Of a stretch of 64,000 bases of DNA, positions 7,999 through 16,810 are shown one piece after another. The stretch comes from Streptomyces sp. NBC_01351 (lineage in GTDB: Bacteria > Actinomycetota > Actinomycetes > Streptomycetales > Streptomycetaceae), in assembly GCF_036237315.1 (NCBI RefSeq), contig NZ_CP108356.1:7507501-7571500 (forward strand), in the 5' to 3' direction. The notes below the pieces were generated by a model that saw only the letters and a list, made by a program, of their open reading frames with translations, had not been told where the DNA came from and made no database searches. Position 1 is the stretch's first letter; every line of letters begins with the position of its first letter. The position numbers and the translations under genes are program-made.

Positions 7999-8238
7999 GT
8001 GGCAGAGAGCATGACTTCACAGCCGCTCGCAGGCTGGGGCAAGCCGGACCTCGATCTCACCGAGGCGGACTGGCAGTCGAGCAGCCGGGGAGCGGGCGAC
8101 GTCCAGATCGCCTTCGTCGACGGCTTCATCGCGATGCGCAACAGCGAGCGCCCCGAGAGCCCTTCGCTGATCTTCGCGCCGGACGAGTGGCGCCGCTTCG
8201 TACTGGACGCGCGGGGCGGGGAGTTCGACCTGACGTAG
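7999..8238 (+). CDS. DUF397 domain protein
   Basis: Small protein of 79 residues, nearly all one DUF397 domain: LTEADWQSSSRG near residue 20, then IAFVDGFIAMRNSE, FAPDEWRRF and the terminal GEFDLT. These proteins are abundant in Streptomyces, usually next to an XRE-type HTH regulator whose activity they are thought to modulate. No such regulator adjoins this copy. The start is the GTG at 7999, behind GGGAGGAGCACGCAC. The usual Cys of the family core (CVEVA) is missing: GDVQIAFVD stands in its place. Function unknown. Confidence 0.8.
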   Translation: MAESMTSQPLAGWGKPDLDLTEADWQSSSRGAGDVQIAFVDGFIAMRNSERPESPSLIFAPDEWRRFVLDARGGEFDLT

Positions 8239-8248
8239 GGCCGGGCCC

Positions 8249-8289
8249 GCCGCGACCCGCCGCCCGGCCGCTGGGCAGCGGGTCGCGGC
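8249..8289 (+). terminator. Hairpin terminator after DUF397 gene
   Basis: GCCGCGACCCGC and GCGGGTCGCGGC form a perfect 12-bp stem around a 17-base loop, 10 bases after the DUF397 stop. There is no T-run, as usual in Streptomyces. Confidence 0.6.
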
Positions 8290-8363
8290 CCCGCATAGTC
8301 CGTTGCAGGGCGAGGATCACCCGGGCATCATGGCCGCCATGACGATCAACCGCCGAAAGGGCG

Positions 8364-8822
8364 ATGCCGCGTAGACGGCCGGGCGCGCTGCGCGCCGCAC
8401 GAGGAAGTTTCGAGGGCCGACGGCCGCCCGCATGGGCGTGGGAACTGCCGCCCGTCGACCGGCTGTCACGCGCCGCGAGCGCGGAGCTGCAGTGGGCGCG
8501 GCACAAGAGTCACTACGGACCGCAGGAACTGCTGTGCCGCTACCGCGAGTTCCTGGACCGGCCGGGGGGCCACCGCCGGGTGACGGCAGCGGTGTGCCCC
8601 GCCCCCGGATGCGAGCTCGACGACGTGACCGTGGTCCGCGACGAACTGGCCGAGGTGTACCGGACCCTGCCGCCCGGCGCCCGCCGTGCGCTCGGCCGGA
8701 TCCTGCGGCGCCTTGACGCCGACCTCCGCCGCCGCACCCTCCACGATCCCGACGCGCCCGCCACGGACCGCCGCGGCGGCCCGAATTCCTGGTGGAAGCG
8801 GCTGCTCTACGAGGGAACCTGA
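8364..8822 (+). CDS. Hypothetical protein, Arg-rich
   Basis: Unrecognised protein of 152 residues with a strongly basic N terminus (MPRRRPGALRAARG) and a helical centre (LQWARHKSHYGPQELLCRYREF), ending WWKRLLYEG. It has no signal peptide or membrane segment. Cys residues at CPAPGC might pair but do not form a known zinc motif. Codon usage is like its neighbours, and the ATG follows GAAAGGGCG. It sits alone after the DUF397 terminator and before the ACT-domain gene. No function can be assigned. Confidence 0.55.
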   Translation: MPRRRPGALRAARGSFEGRRPPAWAWELPPVDRLSRAASAELQWARHKSHYGPQELLCRYREFLDRPGGHRRVTAAVCPAPGCELDDVTVVRDELAEVYRTLPPGARRALGRILRRLDADLRRRTLHDPDAPATDRRGGPNSWWKRLLYEGT

Positions 8823-8872
8823 GTCGGCGAGGCCGATCCAGGCACAACAGGATGGATCGGTAGGGTGGCGCC

Positions 8873-9280
8873 ATGAGCGGTGAGAACGATCTGCGGAAAC
8901 TCCTGAGCGGCATGCGGCCCGAGCTGAACGAGGGCCTGTACGTGTTCTGCACCGTCCCCGGCACCACCGCCCCGGCCGGGACCGCCCCCGTGGCCACCAT
9001 CCGGGAGCGCGAGGGGCTCACCCTCGTGCTCTCCCAGGAGGACGCCGACGCGGCCGGGCTCGCCTACGACTACACCGCCGGCTGGATCACCCTGCGCATC
9101 CACTCCGCCCTCGACGCCGTCGGCCTCACCGCCGCCTTCGCCACCGAACTCGGCGCACACGGCCTGAGCTGCAACGTCATCGCCGGCTACCACCACGACC
9201 ACCTCTTCGTGGCCGCCGACCGGGCTGCCGAGGCCGTCGCCGTTCTGGAGGGCCTGGCGGAGCGTTCCGCGCAGGACTGA
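8873..9280 (+). CDS. ACT-domain protein
   Basis: Protein of 135 residues resembling small ACT-fold proteins (ACT_7/CASTOR-like) annotated throughout Streptomyces. The C-terminal half, GWITLRIHSALDAVGLTAA to HGLSCNVIAGYHHDHLFVA, has the beta-alpha-beta pattern of an ACT domain, which binds amino acids or other small ligands. The N-terminal half, with YVFCTV and ATIREREGLTLVLSQEDA, looks like a second, diverged ACT repeat. There is no catalytic or DNA-binding domain, so it is probably a ligand sensor acting on a partner. The ATG at 8873 follows GGGTGGCGCC. Confidence 0.7.
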   Translation: MSGENDLRKLLSGMRPELNEGLYVFCTVPGTTAPAGTAPVATIREREGLTLVLSQEDADAAGLAYDYTAGWITLRIHSALDAVGLTAAFATELGAHGLSCNVIAGYHHDHLFVAADRAAEAVAVLEGLAERSAQD

Positions 9281-9383
9281 CACGGGCGCGAAAAGAAGAT
9301 CGGATTGTTTCCGACAGCGGGCTCCCTCCCGTTCCGCGCGGGCGTACGCTGATCCCCCCGAACAGGCCTGGGGGGTACCAGCC

Positions 9384-12300
9384 ATGACGGAACGCCGGAC
9401 CCGCATACGGCGCACAATGGTCGAACGCGAGACCGAACTCGCCATCGTCGACGAGGCCCTCGACCAGCTCACCGGCACCGCACCGGACGCCGGCGGCGCC
9501 CTGCTCGCCTTCTCCGGACCCGCCGGACTCGGCAAGACCACCCTCCTCGCCGAACTCCGCCGCCGCGCCCACGCCCGCTCCTGCACCGTCCTCGCCGCCA
9601 GGGGCGGCGAACAGGAGCAGAGCCAGCCCTTCCACGTGGCCCGCCAGCTCATCCAGCCCCAGCTCGCCGGCACCTCCGAACGCGAACTGCGCGCCGCCCT
9701 CGGCAGCTGGTACTCCATCGTCGGCCCGGCCCTCGGCCTCTGCGCCCCCGAACAGGGCGCCCCGCCCGACCCCCAGGGCCTGCGCGACGGACTCGACTGG
9801 GTCCTCACCCACCTCGTCGTCCAGCGCGCCCCCGTCACCCTCGTCCTCGACGACGCCCACTGGGCCGACCCCGAATCCCTCGGCTGGCTCGCCGCCTACG
9901 CCCCGCGCGCCGAACACCTCCCGCTGCTCCTCGTCGTCGCCTACCGGCCCGACGAACTGCCCGCGCACGCCGATGCGTTCCGTACGCTGCCCGGCCGCGC
10001 GGGACAGCGCCCGCTCGCCCTCGCCCCGCTCACCGCGCCCGCCGTCGCCACCCTGGTCCGCGAGGCGATCGGCGAGCACGCCGACGACGCCTTCTGCCGC
10101 GAAGCCTGGGCCGTCACCACCGGCAACCCCTTCGAGACCGTCGAACTCACCGCGAAGATCCGGGACAAGGGACTCCCCCCGGTCGAGGCCAGCGCCCCGC
10201 TGCTGCGCGACCTCGCCGCCGCCCAGCGCGGCAGCGGCCTCGTCGCCCGCCTCGAACGCCTCGGCCCCTCCACCGTCCGCTTCGCCTGGGCCTGCGCGGT
10301 CCTCGGCACCGCCATCCCGCAGGACCTCGCCGCCCGCGTCGCCGCCCTCGGTGCGGAGGAAGCCGTCGACGCCACCGGCCGGCTGCGGGACGCCCGCATC
10401 CTGTCGGCCGCCACCCCCGAAGCCTCCGCCACCGAAAAGCCCGACGCGGGACTGGAGTTCGTCCACCCGCTCATCGCCACCGCCATATACCGCGCCATCC
10501 CCGACGCCCTGCGCGTCGCCCTCCACGGCAAGGCCGCCGCGGCCGTCGTCGACGCCGGACTGGGCCCCTCCGCCGCCGCCCGCCACCTCCTGGAGACCCA
10601 CCCCGAGAACGACCCCTGGGTGGTGCGCACCCTGCGCGAGGCCGCCGGCGAGAATCTGCGCGCCGGAGCCCCCGAAGCAGCCCGCCGGCAGCTCGCCCGC
10701 GCCCTGCGCGAACCCCCGGACTTCGACGAACGCGCCGCCGTCCTGTACGAACTCGGCTGCGCCTCCCTGCTCACGGAGCCCGCCAACACCGTCAATCACC
10801 TGCGGGCCGCGCTCGCCGAGCCCGTGGACGACCCGGCCCTGCGCCAGGGCATCGTCATCCGGCTCGCCCAGGTCCTCGCCCACAGCGACCGCCTCGCCGA
10901 GGCCTCCGAATCCCTCGCGCGGGAGATCCCGCACACCCAGGACGCCCGCGCCCGACTGCGCCTGCAGTCCGAGCAGTTCATGTGGGACGCCTTCAACGCC
11001 GCCGAGACCGACTCCCCGGCCCGCTCCCGCCGCCTCGCCCGGCTCGCCGACCGGCTGACCGGCCGCGACCTCACCGAGCGGTACGTCATCGGGCTGCGCG
11101 CCTGGGACGCCTGCCTGCGCGGGGAACCTGTGGACGTGGTCCTGCACCATGCCGGACGGGTCCTGGAGCAGCCCTTCAGCTGGGCGTACGAGGACCGCGG
11201 CTTCGAGGTCCCGGTGCTGGTGGCCATGGCGCACGTGTACGCCGACCGGCCGGGCCGGGCGGACGAGCTCTTCGAGGCGGGGACCGCCGAGTTCGAACGG
11301 CAGGGCTGGCGCGGGGCGCACCTCTCCTTCGGGTACAGCCTGCGCGCCTACATCCGCTTCCGGCGCGGGCGGCTCGCGGAGGCCGAGGAACTGGCCCGGG
11401 CCGGGCTGCAGCTCGCCGAGCGCGTGGGCCGCGGCACGCCCGTGCACTGGTACACCATCGCCATCCTCATCACGACGCTGCTCGCCCGCGGCCGGACCGA
11501 CGAGGCCTGGGAGCTGGCCCGGGAGCACGAGTTCGGCCGGCCCTTCCCGTCGGCGGTGGTCTTCCCGGACTCCCAGACCGTCTACGCCGAACTGCTCCTC
11601 GCCCGGGGCGACACGAAGGCAGCCGCCGCCGAACTGGAGGAGGTCGACCGGCGGTTGACCCCGCGCGGCATCCAGAACCCGGCCTGGTGCCCCTGGCAGC
11701 TGTACCTGGCCCGGGCCGTGGCCGCGGAGGACCCCGAGCGGGCCCGCGCCCTGGCCGGCGACGCCCTGCGGCGGGCCCGCGCCTTCGGCGCCCCCTCCGG
11801 CATCGGCCAGGCCCTGCGGGTGGCGGCCGAGGTCGCGGCCCCCGCGGACCGGGCGGGGCTGCTGCGGGAGGCGGTGGCCGTACTCGCGGCCTCCCCGGCG
11901 GGATACGAACTGACCCGAGCGCTGGCCGCGCTCGGCACGGAGCTACGGGACGAGGAGCTGTTGACGCGGGCCGTGGTGACGGCGCGGGAATGCGGCGCGG
12001 ACGGGCTCGCGGCGGAGGTGACCGACACCCTGCTGAGCCTGGGCGGCGGCCTGCCGTGCGCCTCCCGCGGGGACGACCGCCTCACGGAGGAGGAACGCCG
12101 GGCAGCCGAGCGCGCGCTGCGCGGCGAGCGGATCCCGACGGCGGCCGCCCGGCACCACCCGACCGCGGGATCGAAATCACCCCGCACGGGCCGCCCCGCG
12201 GTGCCGGCACCGGCCTTGGGCCCGGCCCCGGCATCGGCCCTGGGCCCGGCCCAAACCCTGAGCCAGGATCTGGCATCGGCCCCGGGCGCGAGCCTGGCCC

Positions 12301-12635
12301 CGGCTCCGAACACGGCCCGGGTCCCGCTCCAGGGCGCGGGCCCGGACGTGGGCCCTGGCCCGGACTTGGCCTTGGGAGCGGCGCCTGGCCCGGACCCGGC
12401 CACTGCCACGGCGCCTGCCGCGGGCGTAGGCCCTGGCCTGGTCCTGGGGTCGGGCGCGGCCCAGGCTCTGGACCCGGCCCGGGACGCGGGCGCGGCCCAA
12501 GGCATGGCCCCATCCCGGGACGCGGGCCCGGCCCCGGGGCCGGACTGGGACCTGTCCGCCGCCTGTCGCAAGCTCGGCACCGACCGGTCCGGGCTGAAGG
12601 CCGCGCTGGAGGCGTTCGCCCGTAGCTCAACGTGA
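9384..12635 (+). CDS. Large STAND/LuxR-family (LAL) regulator with split HTH
   Basis: Protein of 1083 residues built like LAL regulators: a P-loop NTPase (Walker A GPAGLGKT at 45-52, Walker B LVLDD at 153-157), a winged region, long TPR-like helical repeats to about 890, and a LuxR-type HTH at the end. The HTH is abnormal. Its first half, LTEEERRAAERALRGERIP, starts at residue 900; its last half, WDLSAACRKLGTDRSGLKAA, starts at 1055. About 124 residues of Pro/Ala/Gly low-complexity sequence (931-1054) separate them. An intact LuxR HTH is about 60 residues without such a gap, so DNA binding may be lost. The target is unknown; neighbours give no clear regulon. It stands alone between the ACT and MDMPI genes. 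Confidence 0.8.
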   Translation: MTERRTRIRRTMVERETELAIVDEALDQLTGTAPDAGGALLAFSGPAGLGKTTLLAELRRRAHARSCTVLAARGGEQEQSQPFHVARQLIQPQLAGTSERELRAALGSWYSIVGPALGLCAPEQGAPPDPQGLRDGLDWVLTHLVVQRAPVTLVLDDAHWADPESLGWLAAYAPRAEHLPLLLVVAYRPDELPAHADAFRTLPGRAGQRPLALAPLTAPAVATLVREAIGEHADDAFCREAWAVTTGNPFETVELTAKIRDKGLPPVEASAPLLRDLAAAQRGSGLVARLERLGPSTVRFAWACAVLGTAIPQDLAARVAALGAEEAVDATGRLRDARILSAATPEASATEKPDAGLEFVHPLIATAIYRAIPDALRVALHGKAAAAVVDAGLGPSAAARHLLETHPENDPWVVRTLREAAGENLRAGAPEAARRQLARALREPPDFDERAAVLYELGCASLLTEPANTVNHLRAALAEPVDDPALRQGIVIRLAQVLAHSDRLAEASESLAREIPHTQDARARLRLQSEQFMWDAFNAAETDSPARSRRLARLADRLTGRDLTERYVIGLRAWDACLRGEPVDVVLHHAGRVLEQPFSWAYEDRGFEVPVLVAMAHVYADRPGRADELFEAGTAEFERQGWRGAHLSFGYSLRAYIRFRRGRLAEAEELARAGLQLAERVGRGTPVHWYTIAILITTLLARGRTDEAWELAREHEFGRPFPSAVVFPDSQTVYAELLLARGDTKAAAAELEEVDRRLTPRGIQNPAWCPWQLYLARAVAAEDPERARALAGDALRRARAFGAPSGIGQALRVAAEVAAPADRAGLLREAVAVLAASPAGYELTRALAALGTELRDEELLTRAVVTARECGADGLAAEVTDTLLSLGGGLPCASRGDDRLTEEERRAAERALRGERIPTAAARHHPTAGSKSPRTGRPAVPAPALGPAPASALGPAQTLSQDLASAPGASLAPAPNTARVPLQGAGPDVGPGPDLALGAAPGPDPATATAPAAGVGPGLVLGSGAAQALDPARDAGAAQGMAPSRDAGPAPGPDWDLSAACRKLGTDRSGLKAALEAFARSST
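12180..12545 (+). repeat. Degenerate G/C minisatellite-like tract inside coding sequence
   Basis: Irregular tandem units around CCCGGCCCC/GGCCCTGGCC encode alternating Pro, Ala, Gly and Asp (ALGPAPASALGPAQ, GAGPDVGPGPDLALG). The tract falls exactly where the HTH recognition helix of the LuxR-like protein should be. It keeps the frame open, which implies expansion in multiples of three or selection against frameshifts. Confidence 0.7.
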
Positions 12636-12669
12636 TCGGACCGGCCCGCCGGCGGGCAGGGTGAACCGC

Positions 12670-13434
12670 ATGGACCAGACAGAACGGATCACCCTGTTCC
12701 AGAGCGAGGCGTCCGCCTTCGAGAAGGCGGTCCGCCGCGCCGTCGACGCTGGCGGACCGCTGCCCCCGGTCCCCTCCTGCCCCGGCTGGTCGGTCTCCGA
12801 CCTCGTCGGGCACCTGGGGGGTGTGCACCGCTACCTCGCGCACGTGCTTCGGGAGCGGCTCGCGGCCCCGCCGGACCCGGCGGGGCTCGCCCTCCCGGAT
12901 GTCCCGGCCGACCCGGAGGCGCTGACGGACTGGTTCGCGCAGGGGGCGCGCGAGCTGGCGGAGCTCTTCCGGGAGCTCGGCACGGACACCCCGGTGTGGA
13001 GCTGGTCGGCGGAGCAGAGCTCCGGCTTCTGGCTGCGGATGCAGCTGATCGAGCTGGCGGTCCACCGCTGGGACGCCGAATCCGCGACGGGCACCCCCGG
13101 CCCCCTCGACCCGACCCTGTCCGCGGACGCCGTGACCCAGACCTTCCAGGTGATGGCCCCGGCCCGCCGCTCCTGGAAGCAGGCCCCGCCGGGAACCGGG
13201 GAGCGCTACCGCTTCAGGCGCACCGACGGCCCGGAATCCTGGACGGTCGCCTTCGCCGGCGACGAGGTACGGCTGGAGGACGGTCCCACCACCGCGCCGG
13301 TGGACGTCGAGGCCGCCGGGCCGGCCTCGGACCTGGCCCTCTTCCTCTGGGGCCGCCCCCCGGCCACGGCCCTGCGGGTCTCCGGCGACGCCACCCGCCT
13401 CCGCCACTGGTTCACGCTGGTCCCGCAGGTCTGA
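12670..13434 (+). CDS. Maleylpyruvate isomerase-family mycothiol-dependent protein
   Basis: Protein of 254 residues with the DinB-like MDMPI N-terminal four-helix domain followed by the MDMPI C-terminal domain. The zinc site is visible: CPGWSVSDLVGHLGGVHRYLAH supplies the first His, and MQLIELAVHRWDAE supplies the Glu and second His, as in the mycothiol-dependent maleylpyruvate isomerase of Corynebacterium. The family acts with mycothiol in the cytoplasm, but most Streptomyces members have unknown substrates. ATG at 12670 follows GCAGGGTGAACCGC; an in-frame GTG at 12661 would add three residues. It begins 34 bases after the LAL-like gene and could be co-transcribed. Confidence 0.8.
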   Translation: MDQTERITLFQSEASAFEKAVRRAVDAGGPLPPVPSCPGWSVSDLVGHLGGVHRYLAHVLRERLAAPPDPAGLALPDVPADPEALTDWFAQGARELAELFRELGTDTPVWSWSAEQSSGFWLRMQLIELAVHRWDAESATGTPGPLDPTLSADAVTQTFQVMAPARRSWKQAPPGTGERYRFRRTDGPESWTVAFAGDEVRLEDGPTTAPVDVEAAGPASDLALFLWGRPPATALRVSGDATRLRHWFTLVPQV

Positions 13435-13550
13435 CGGGCGGGCACACCCCGTCCCGGTACCCCCGCCCGCCCCCGGCCGGCCCCCGCGCGGCACCGGCCG
13501 GATCGGGGCCCCCGGGCCGGAAAGGCCGTGCGGACACGTACCATGGCGGC

Positions 13551-14051
13551 ATGTCCTTCCTCCGCCGCCACCGCGCCGCCACACCCGCCGGCCCGGACTT
13601 CGACGTCCTGGCCATGGACCCGGGGGACTGGCCGGGCAATCTCGGGGCCGGGCTGCTGCCCGCGCCCGACGGCAGCTGCCAGGGTGTCTTCCTCCGCTAC
13701 GACCTGTTCGGCGGACGCGGCCCCGCGATGATCATCGGCAACCTCCCCGAGGGATCCCCCGCCCGGGACCTCGCCGACGGAGAGGTGCCCTTCGAGGTGG
13801 CCCAGCTCCTCGACGCACTGGAGAACGACGAGGACGTCGAGGTCACCGGCATCGAGGACTGCCCCGTCATGCAGGGCGACAACCTCCTCATCGTCCGGAA
13901 GATCAAGCTGTCGGAGTCCCGCATCTCCTGCGTCCAGTTCGACCGCAGCGACAACGTGCTGGTCACCATCGCCAGCTGGGACCGCCCGATCACCGATGAC
14001 CTCTACGCCCTCCTGAAGCCGCTCCCCGCCGAGCTCTTCCAGCAGGGCTAG
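13551..14051 (+). CDS. Conserved hypothetical cytoplasmic protein
   Basis: Unrecognised acidic protein of 166 residues. It begins MSFLRRHRAATPAGPDFDVL, followed by a mixed alpha/beta sequence with GNLPEGSPARDLADGEVPF in the middle and the strand-rich stretch NLLIVRKIKLSE, and ends LLKPLPAELFQQG. No signal peptide, membrane helix or catalytic motif is evident. The ATG at 13543 is out of frame, so 13551 is the start. The gene runs convergent to the ketosteroid dehydrogenase gene, only 37 bases apart. Function unknown. Confidence 0.65.
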   Translation: MSFLRRHRAATPAGPDFDVLAMDPGDWPGNLGAGLLPAPDGSCQGVFLRYDLFGGRGPAMIIGNLPEGSPARDLADGEVPFEVAQLLDALENDEDVEVTGIEDCPVMQGDNLLIVRKIKLSESRISCVQFDRSDNVLVTIASWDRPITDDLYALLKPLPAELFQQG

Positions 14052-14088
14052 CAGGACCGGCGGGACCAGGAACCCCTAGACCACGAGG

Positions 14089-15873
14089 TCACGCGTCCGC
14101 GATGGCGTTCGCCGCCACGTAGCCGAACGTCATCGCGGGACCGATCGTCGATCCGGCCCCCGCGTAACTGTGGCCCATCACCGCCGCGCTCGCGTTGCCC
14201 GCCGCGTACAGACCCCGGATCACCGAGCCGTCCGCCCGCAGCGCCCGGGCCCGTGCGTCGGTCACGATCCCGCCCTTCGTACCGAGATCCCCCGGCACGA
14301 TCTTGAACGCGTAGAACGGCGGGGCCCAGATCGGCGCCAGGCACGAGTTCGGCGTCACCCCCGGGTCCGTGTAGTAGTGGTCGTACGCGGTGTCGCCCCG
14401 GTGGAAGTCGGAGTCGGTACCGTTCCACGCCTGCATGTTGAACCGGTTGAGCGTCGCCCGCAGAGCCGCCGCCGGAACCCCGATCTGGCCGGCGAGGGCG
14501 TCCCAGCTCCACGCCTTCTTCGCCGCCCCCGCCTCGTACCAGGAGTCCGGGAAGACGATCGTCGGCAGGATGTCCTTGAACAGGTACTTGTTGCGGTAAT
14601 TCTGATCCACGATCAGCCACGCCGGGATGTGCGAGCCGACCGCGCCCCGGTCCTTCTCGTACATCACGTGCACGACATCGCTGTACGGCGCCGCCTCGTT
14701 GACGAACCGCGCGCCCTTCGCGTTCACGATCAGCCCGCCCGGCAGGGTCCGTTCCGCGAGGCAGAAGTACGGTTCCCCGGGCAGCGGGATCGAAGGCCCC
14801 CACCACGCGTCGTCCATCAGGGCCAGCGCCGCCCCCGCCCGCTGCCCCGCCCGAATGCCGTCGCCGGTGTTCTCCTTCGCGCCCACCGACCATTGGGTGC
14901 CGACCGGCTGCTGCTGGTACTGCGCACGCATCTGCGCGTTGTGCTCGAAACCGCCCGAGCCGATGACCACCCCCCGCCGGGCCCGTACGGTGCCCCGTAC
15001 GCCCGCCTTCTCGACCACCACCCCCGTGATCGCGCCGCCCTCTTCGACCAGGTCGACCAGCGGGCTGTTCAGCCACACGGGCACCCCGGCCCGCATGAGC
15101 CCGGCCCGCAGGCCGGCCGCCAGGGCCTGCCCCATCGTCAGCGGCTTCTCCCCGCACAGCGCCGCCTTCGTGCCGCGCGCCAGGCACTCCGTCGACACGG
15201 CGAGCCCCTTCGCGTTCACCGCGGCGAGGTTCAGCCACTTGTAGTCCTGGCTGAACACCACCATCCCGGCCGGGACCGGTATGTACGCCGGGTTCAGGCG
15301 GGCCAGTTCGGCGCCCAGGATGTTCCCGTCGAGGTAATCCGGCTCGATGGAGCGGCCGCCCGGCAGACCGCCGGGCAGGTTGGGGTAGTAGTCGCTGTAG
15401 CCGTCCATGAAGCGGAACTTGAGCGGGCTGTTGGCCATCACGAAGTCCAGCATCCGCGGCCCGTTCGACAGGAACGCCGCCTGGCGGTCGGCCGGCACCT
15501 CGCTCCCGACGACCGCCGCGAGGTAGGTCGCGGCCTTCTGCGGAGTGTCCGGCACGCCCGCCCCGAGGATCACGGAGTTGTTCGGCAACCAGATCCCGGC
15601 TCCGGAACGGGCCGCCGAACCGCCGAAGGTGGGGGCCTTCTCGACGACCAGCACGCTCAGCCCCCGCTTGGCGGCGGTGAGCGCGGCGGTCATCCCGGCG
15701 GCCCCGGAACCGACCACGACGACGTCGTACTCGCCGAGTGGGGGACCGTCCGTGGCGCGCGCGGCGGCGGACGGCAGCACGGTGGCGGCGAGCACCCCGG
15801 CTCCCGTGCCGGTGATGACCGTACGTCTGGACGGGAGGGCTTCGGAGGAGGTGCGTGAAGCGCTTGCGGACAT
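14089..15873 (-). CDS. kstD: 3-ketosteroid delta1-dehydrogenase with Tat signal
   Basis: FAD flavoprotein of 594 residues that would introduce the C1-C2 double bond into 3-ketosteroids. The FAD-binding GSGAAG is at 55-60, followed by VVEKAPTFGGSAARSG. The C-terminal block PFYAFKIVPGDLGTKGG at 519-535, and then GLYAAGN and MGHSYAGAGSTIGPAMTFG, are hallmarks of KstD against other FAD-dependent fumarate-reductase-like enzymes. Unusually, it starts with a twin-arginine leader, SRRTVITGTGAGVLAATVL, ending near ARA at about 40, so it is probably exported folded, while KstD is normally cytoplasmic. An alternative is an exported flavoprotein of related fold. It links with the acyl-CoA synthetase/Ltp cluster at 2-8 kb. 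No KstR motif was found in its upstream region. Confidence 0.87.
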   Translation of the reverse strand: MSASASRTSSEALPSRRTVITGTGAGVLAATVLPSAAARATDGPPLGEYDVVVVGSGAAGMTAALTAAKRGLSVLVVEKAPTFGGSAARSGAGIWLPNNSVILGAGVPDTPQKAATYLAAVVGSEVPADRQAAFLSNGPRMLDFVMANSPLKFRFMDGYSDYYPNLPGGLPGGRSIEPDYLDGNILGAELARLNPAYIPVPAGMVVFSQDYKWLNLAAVNAKGLAVSTECLARGTKAALCGEKPLTMGQALAAGLRAGLMRAGVPVWLNSPLVDLVEEGGAITGVVVEKAGVRGTVRARRGVVIGSGGFEHNAQMRAQYQQQPVGTQWSVGAKENTGDGIRAGQRAGAALALMDDAWWGPSIPLPGEPYFCLAERTLPGGLIVNAKGARFVNEAAPYSDVVHVMYEKDRGAVGSHIPAWLIVDQNYRNKYLFKDILPTIVFPDSWYEAGAAKKAWSWDALAGQIGVPAAALRATLNRFNMQAWNGTDSDFHRGDTAYDHYYTDPGVTPNSCLAPIWAPPFYAFKIVPGDLGTKGGIVTDARARALRADGSVIRGLYAAGNASAAVMGHSYAGAGSTIGPAMTFGYVAANAIADA

Positions 15874-15961
15874 GGGCAGGCTCCAGCGGAGTGGGGAGGC
15901 CAGGGTGGATCCAGCACGTCTGATGCTGAGTCAGAAAAGGTGTTCGGGGGATCATGTGATG

Positions 15962-16597
15962 TCAAGGCATCTGGCGCCGCCGCCTCCAGTACGCCACCGT
16001 CACCACACCCAGCAGCGGTCCCCACAGCACCAGCGGGGCGTAGCAGACGTAGAACCACGCGGCGCTCAAGCCGCCCGCCTCGCTCGGGGCGTCCGCGGGT
16101 AGCGGATCACCCTGGAGGGTGGTCCCGGCCACCGCGGCCGCGCCGAGCACGGTCCACAGCAGGGTCAGCGCCAAGGCCCCCAGCGCGGCCGGTACGACCG
16201 CGGCCGCCACCGGGATCCGCCGGCCGCCCAGTACGGGGATCCAGCGCGGAACCACCTCGCCCCACGAGGCCACCAGCCCCACCGCGGTGAAGGCCAGCAG
16301 CTCGGAGAAGACCGAGAGGAGAGACACGTACACATCGAGCGGCAACCAGCGCGGCAGACTCCCCCTGTCCGCCTCGGAGTGCTCGACGAAGAGCAGCCCC
16401 ACTCGCCAGACACACGACGGCAGCACGACGAAGGGGATCGCGGCCGCGGCGATCCGCGCGTACCGAGGGACTCCCGCGACCGGGGCGTGCGCGGCCTTCC
16501 AGGCGGCGCGGGGGCCACGTCCGGATCCCGGCGGATCCACTTCGGCAACAGGGCCCCGGCGCCCGCCGGACGGCTTGGTGTCGGCATGCACGGTCAT
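15962..16597 (-). CDS. Putative four-helix membrane protein
   Basis: Protein of 211 residues with a charged N-terminal tail (MTVHADTKPSGGRRG) and about four hydrophobic segments: IAAAAIPFVVLPSCVW, LLSVFSELLAFTAVGLVAS, AAVVPAALGALALTLLWTV and WFYVCYAPLVLWGPLLG. It ends with the basic VAYWRRRRQMP, predicted cytoplasmic. The ATG at 16597 has GGAGGTCGCG in front; the open frame upstream to 16744 lacks such a site. It resembles many uncharacterised actinobacterial membrane proteins, and no function is suggested by its motifs. It stands between kstD and the phosphotransferase gene, both also leftward. Confidence 0.7.
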   Translation of the reverse strand: MTVHADTKPSGGRRGPVAEVDPPGSGRGPRAAWKAAHAPVAGVPRYARIAAAAIPFVVLPSCVWRVGLLFVEHSEADRGSLPRWLPLDVYVSLLSVFSELLAFTAVGLVASWGEVVPRWIPVLGGRRIPVAAAVVPAALGALALTLLWTVLGAAAVAGTTLQGDPLPADAPSEAGGLSAAWFYVCYAPLVLWGPLLGVVTVAYWRRRRQMP

Positions 16598-16746
16598 CGC
16601 GACCTCCAGAGTGCCCGGCACCGCTTGCCCGGCCTCCTCCCAAGATCGCATCCCGCCCGGTACCCGCGGATCGACCGCCGGGCGTATCCGGTCCCACCCG
16701 CACGGGGGAGACGCATCGGCCCCGTGGCGTACACCGCCCCACACGA

Positions 16747-16783
16747 GCGAAGTCCCGTGGCGGTGGGGGCCACGGGACTTCGC
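16747..16783 (-). terminator. Perfect 15-bp hairpin terminator
   Basis: GCGAAGTCCCGTGGC and GCCACGGGACTTCGC pair perfectly around a 7-base loop, 28 bases after the stop of the phosphotransferase gene on the reverse strand. It isolates that gene from the membrane-protein gene downstream. Confidence 0.8.
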
Positions 16784-16810
16784 GCCTTGGGCCGGCGGGC
16801 CCGGCAGGAC

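Noticed and set aside
9177..11528. A 783-codon reverse frame under the LAL-type regulator
   Set aside because: Antisense to a gene with clear Walker motifs; low-complexity Gly/Glu/Val composition and no recognisable domain.
15874..15961. KstR site upstream of kstD
   Set aside because: I looked for TNNAACNNGTTNNA; GTCAGAAAAGGTGTTCGG lacks the AAC half, so no site was called.
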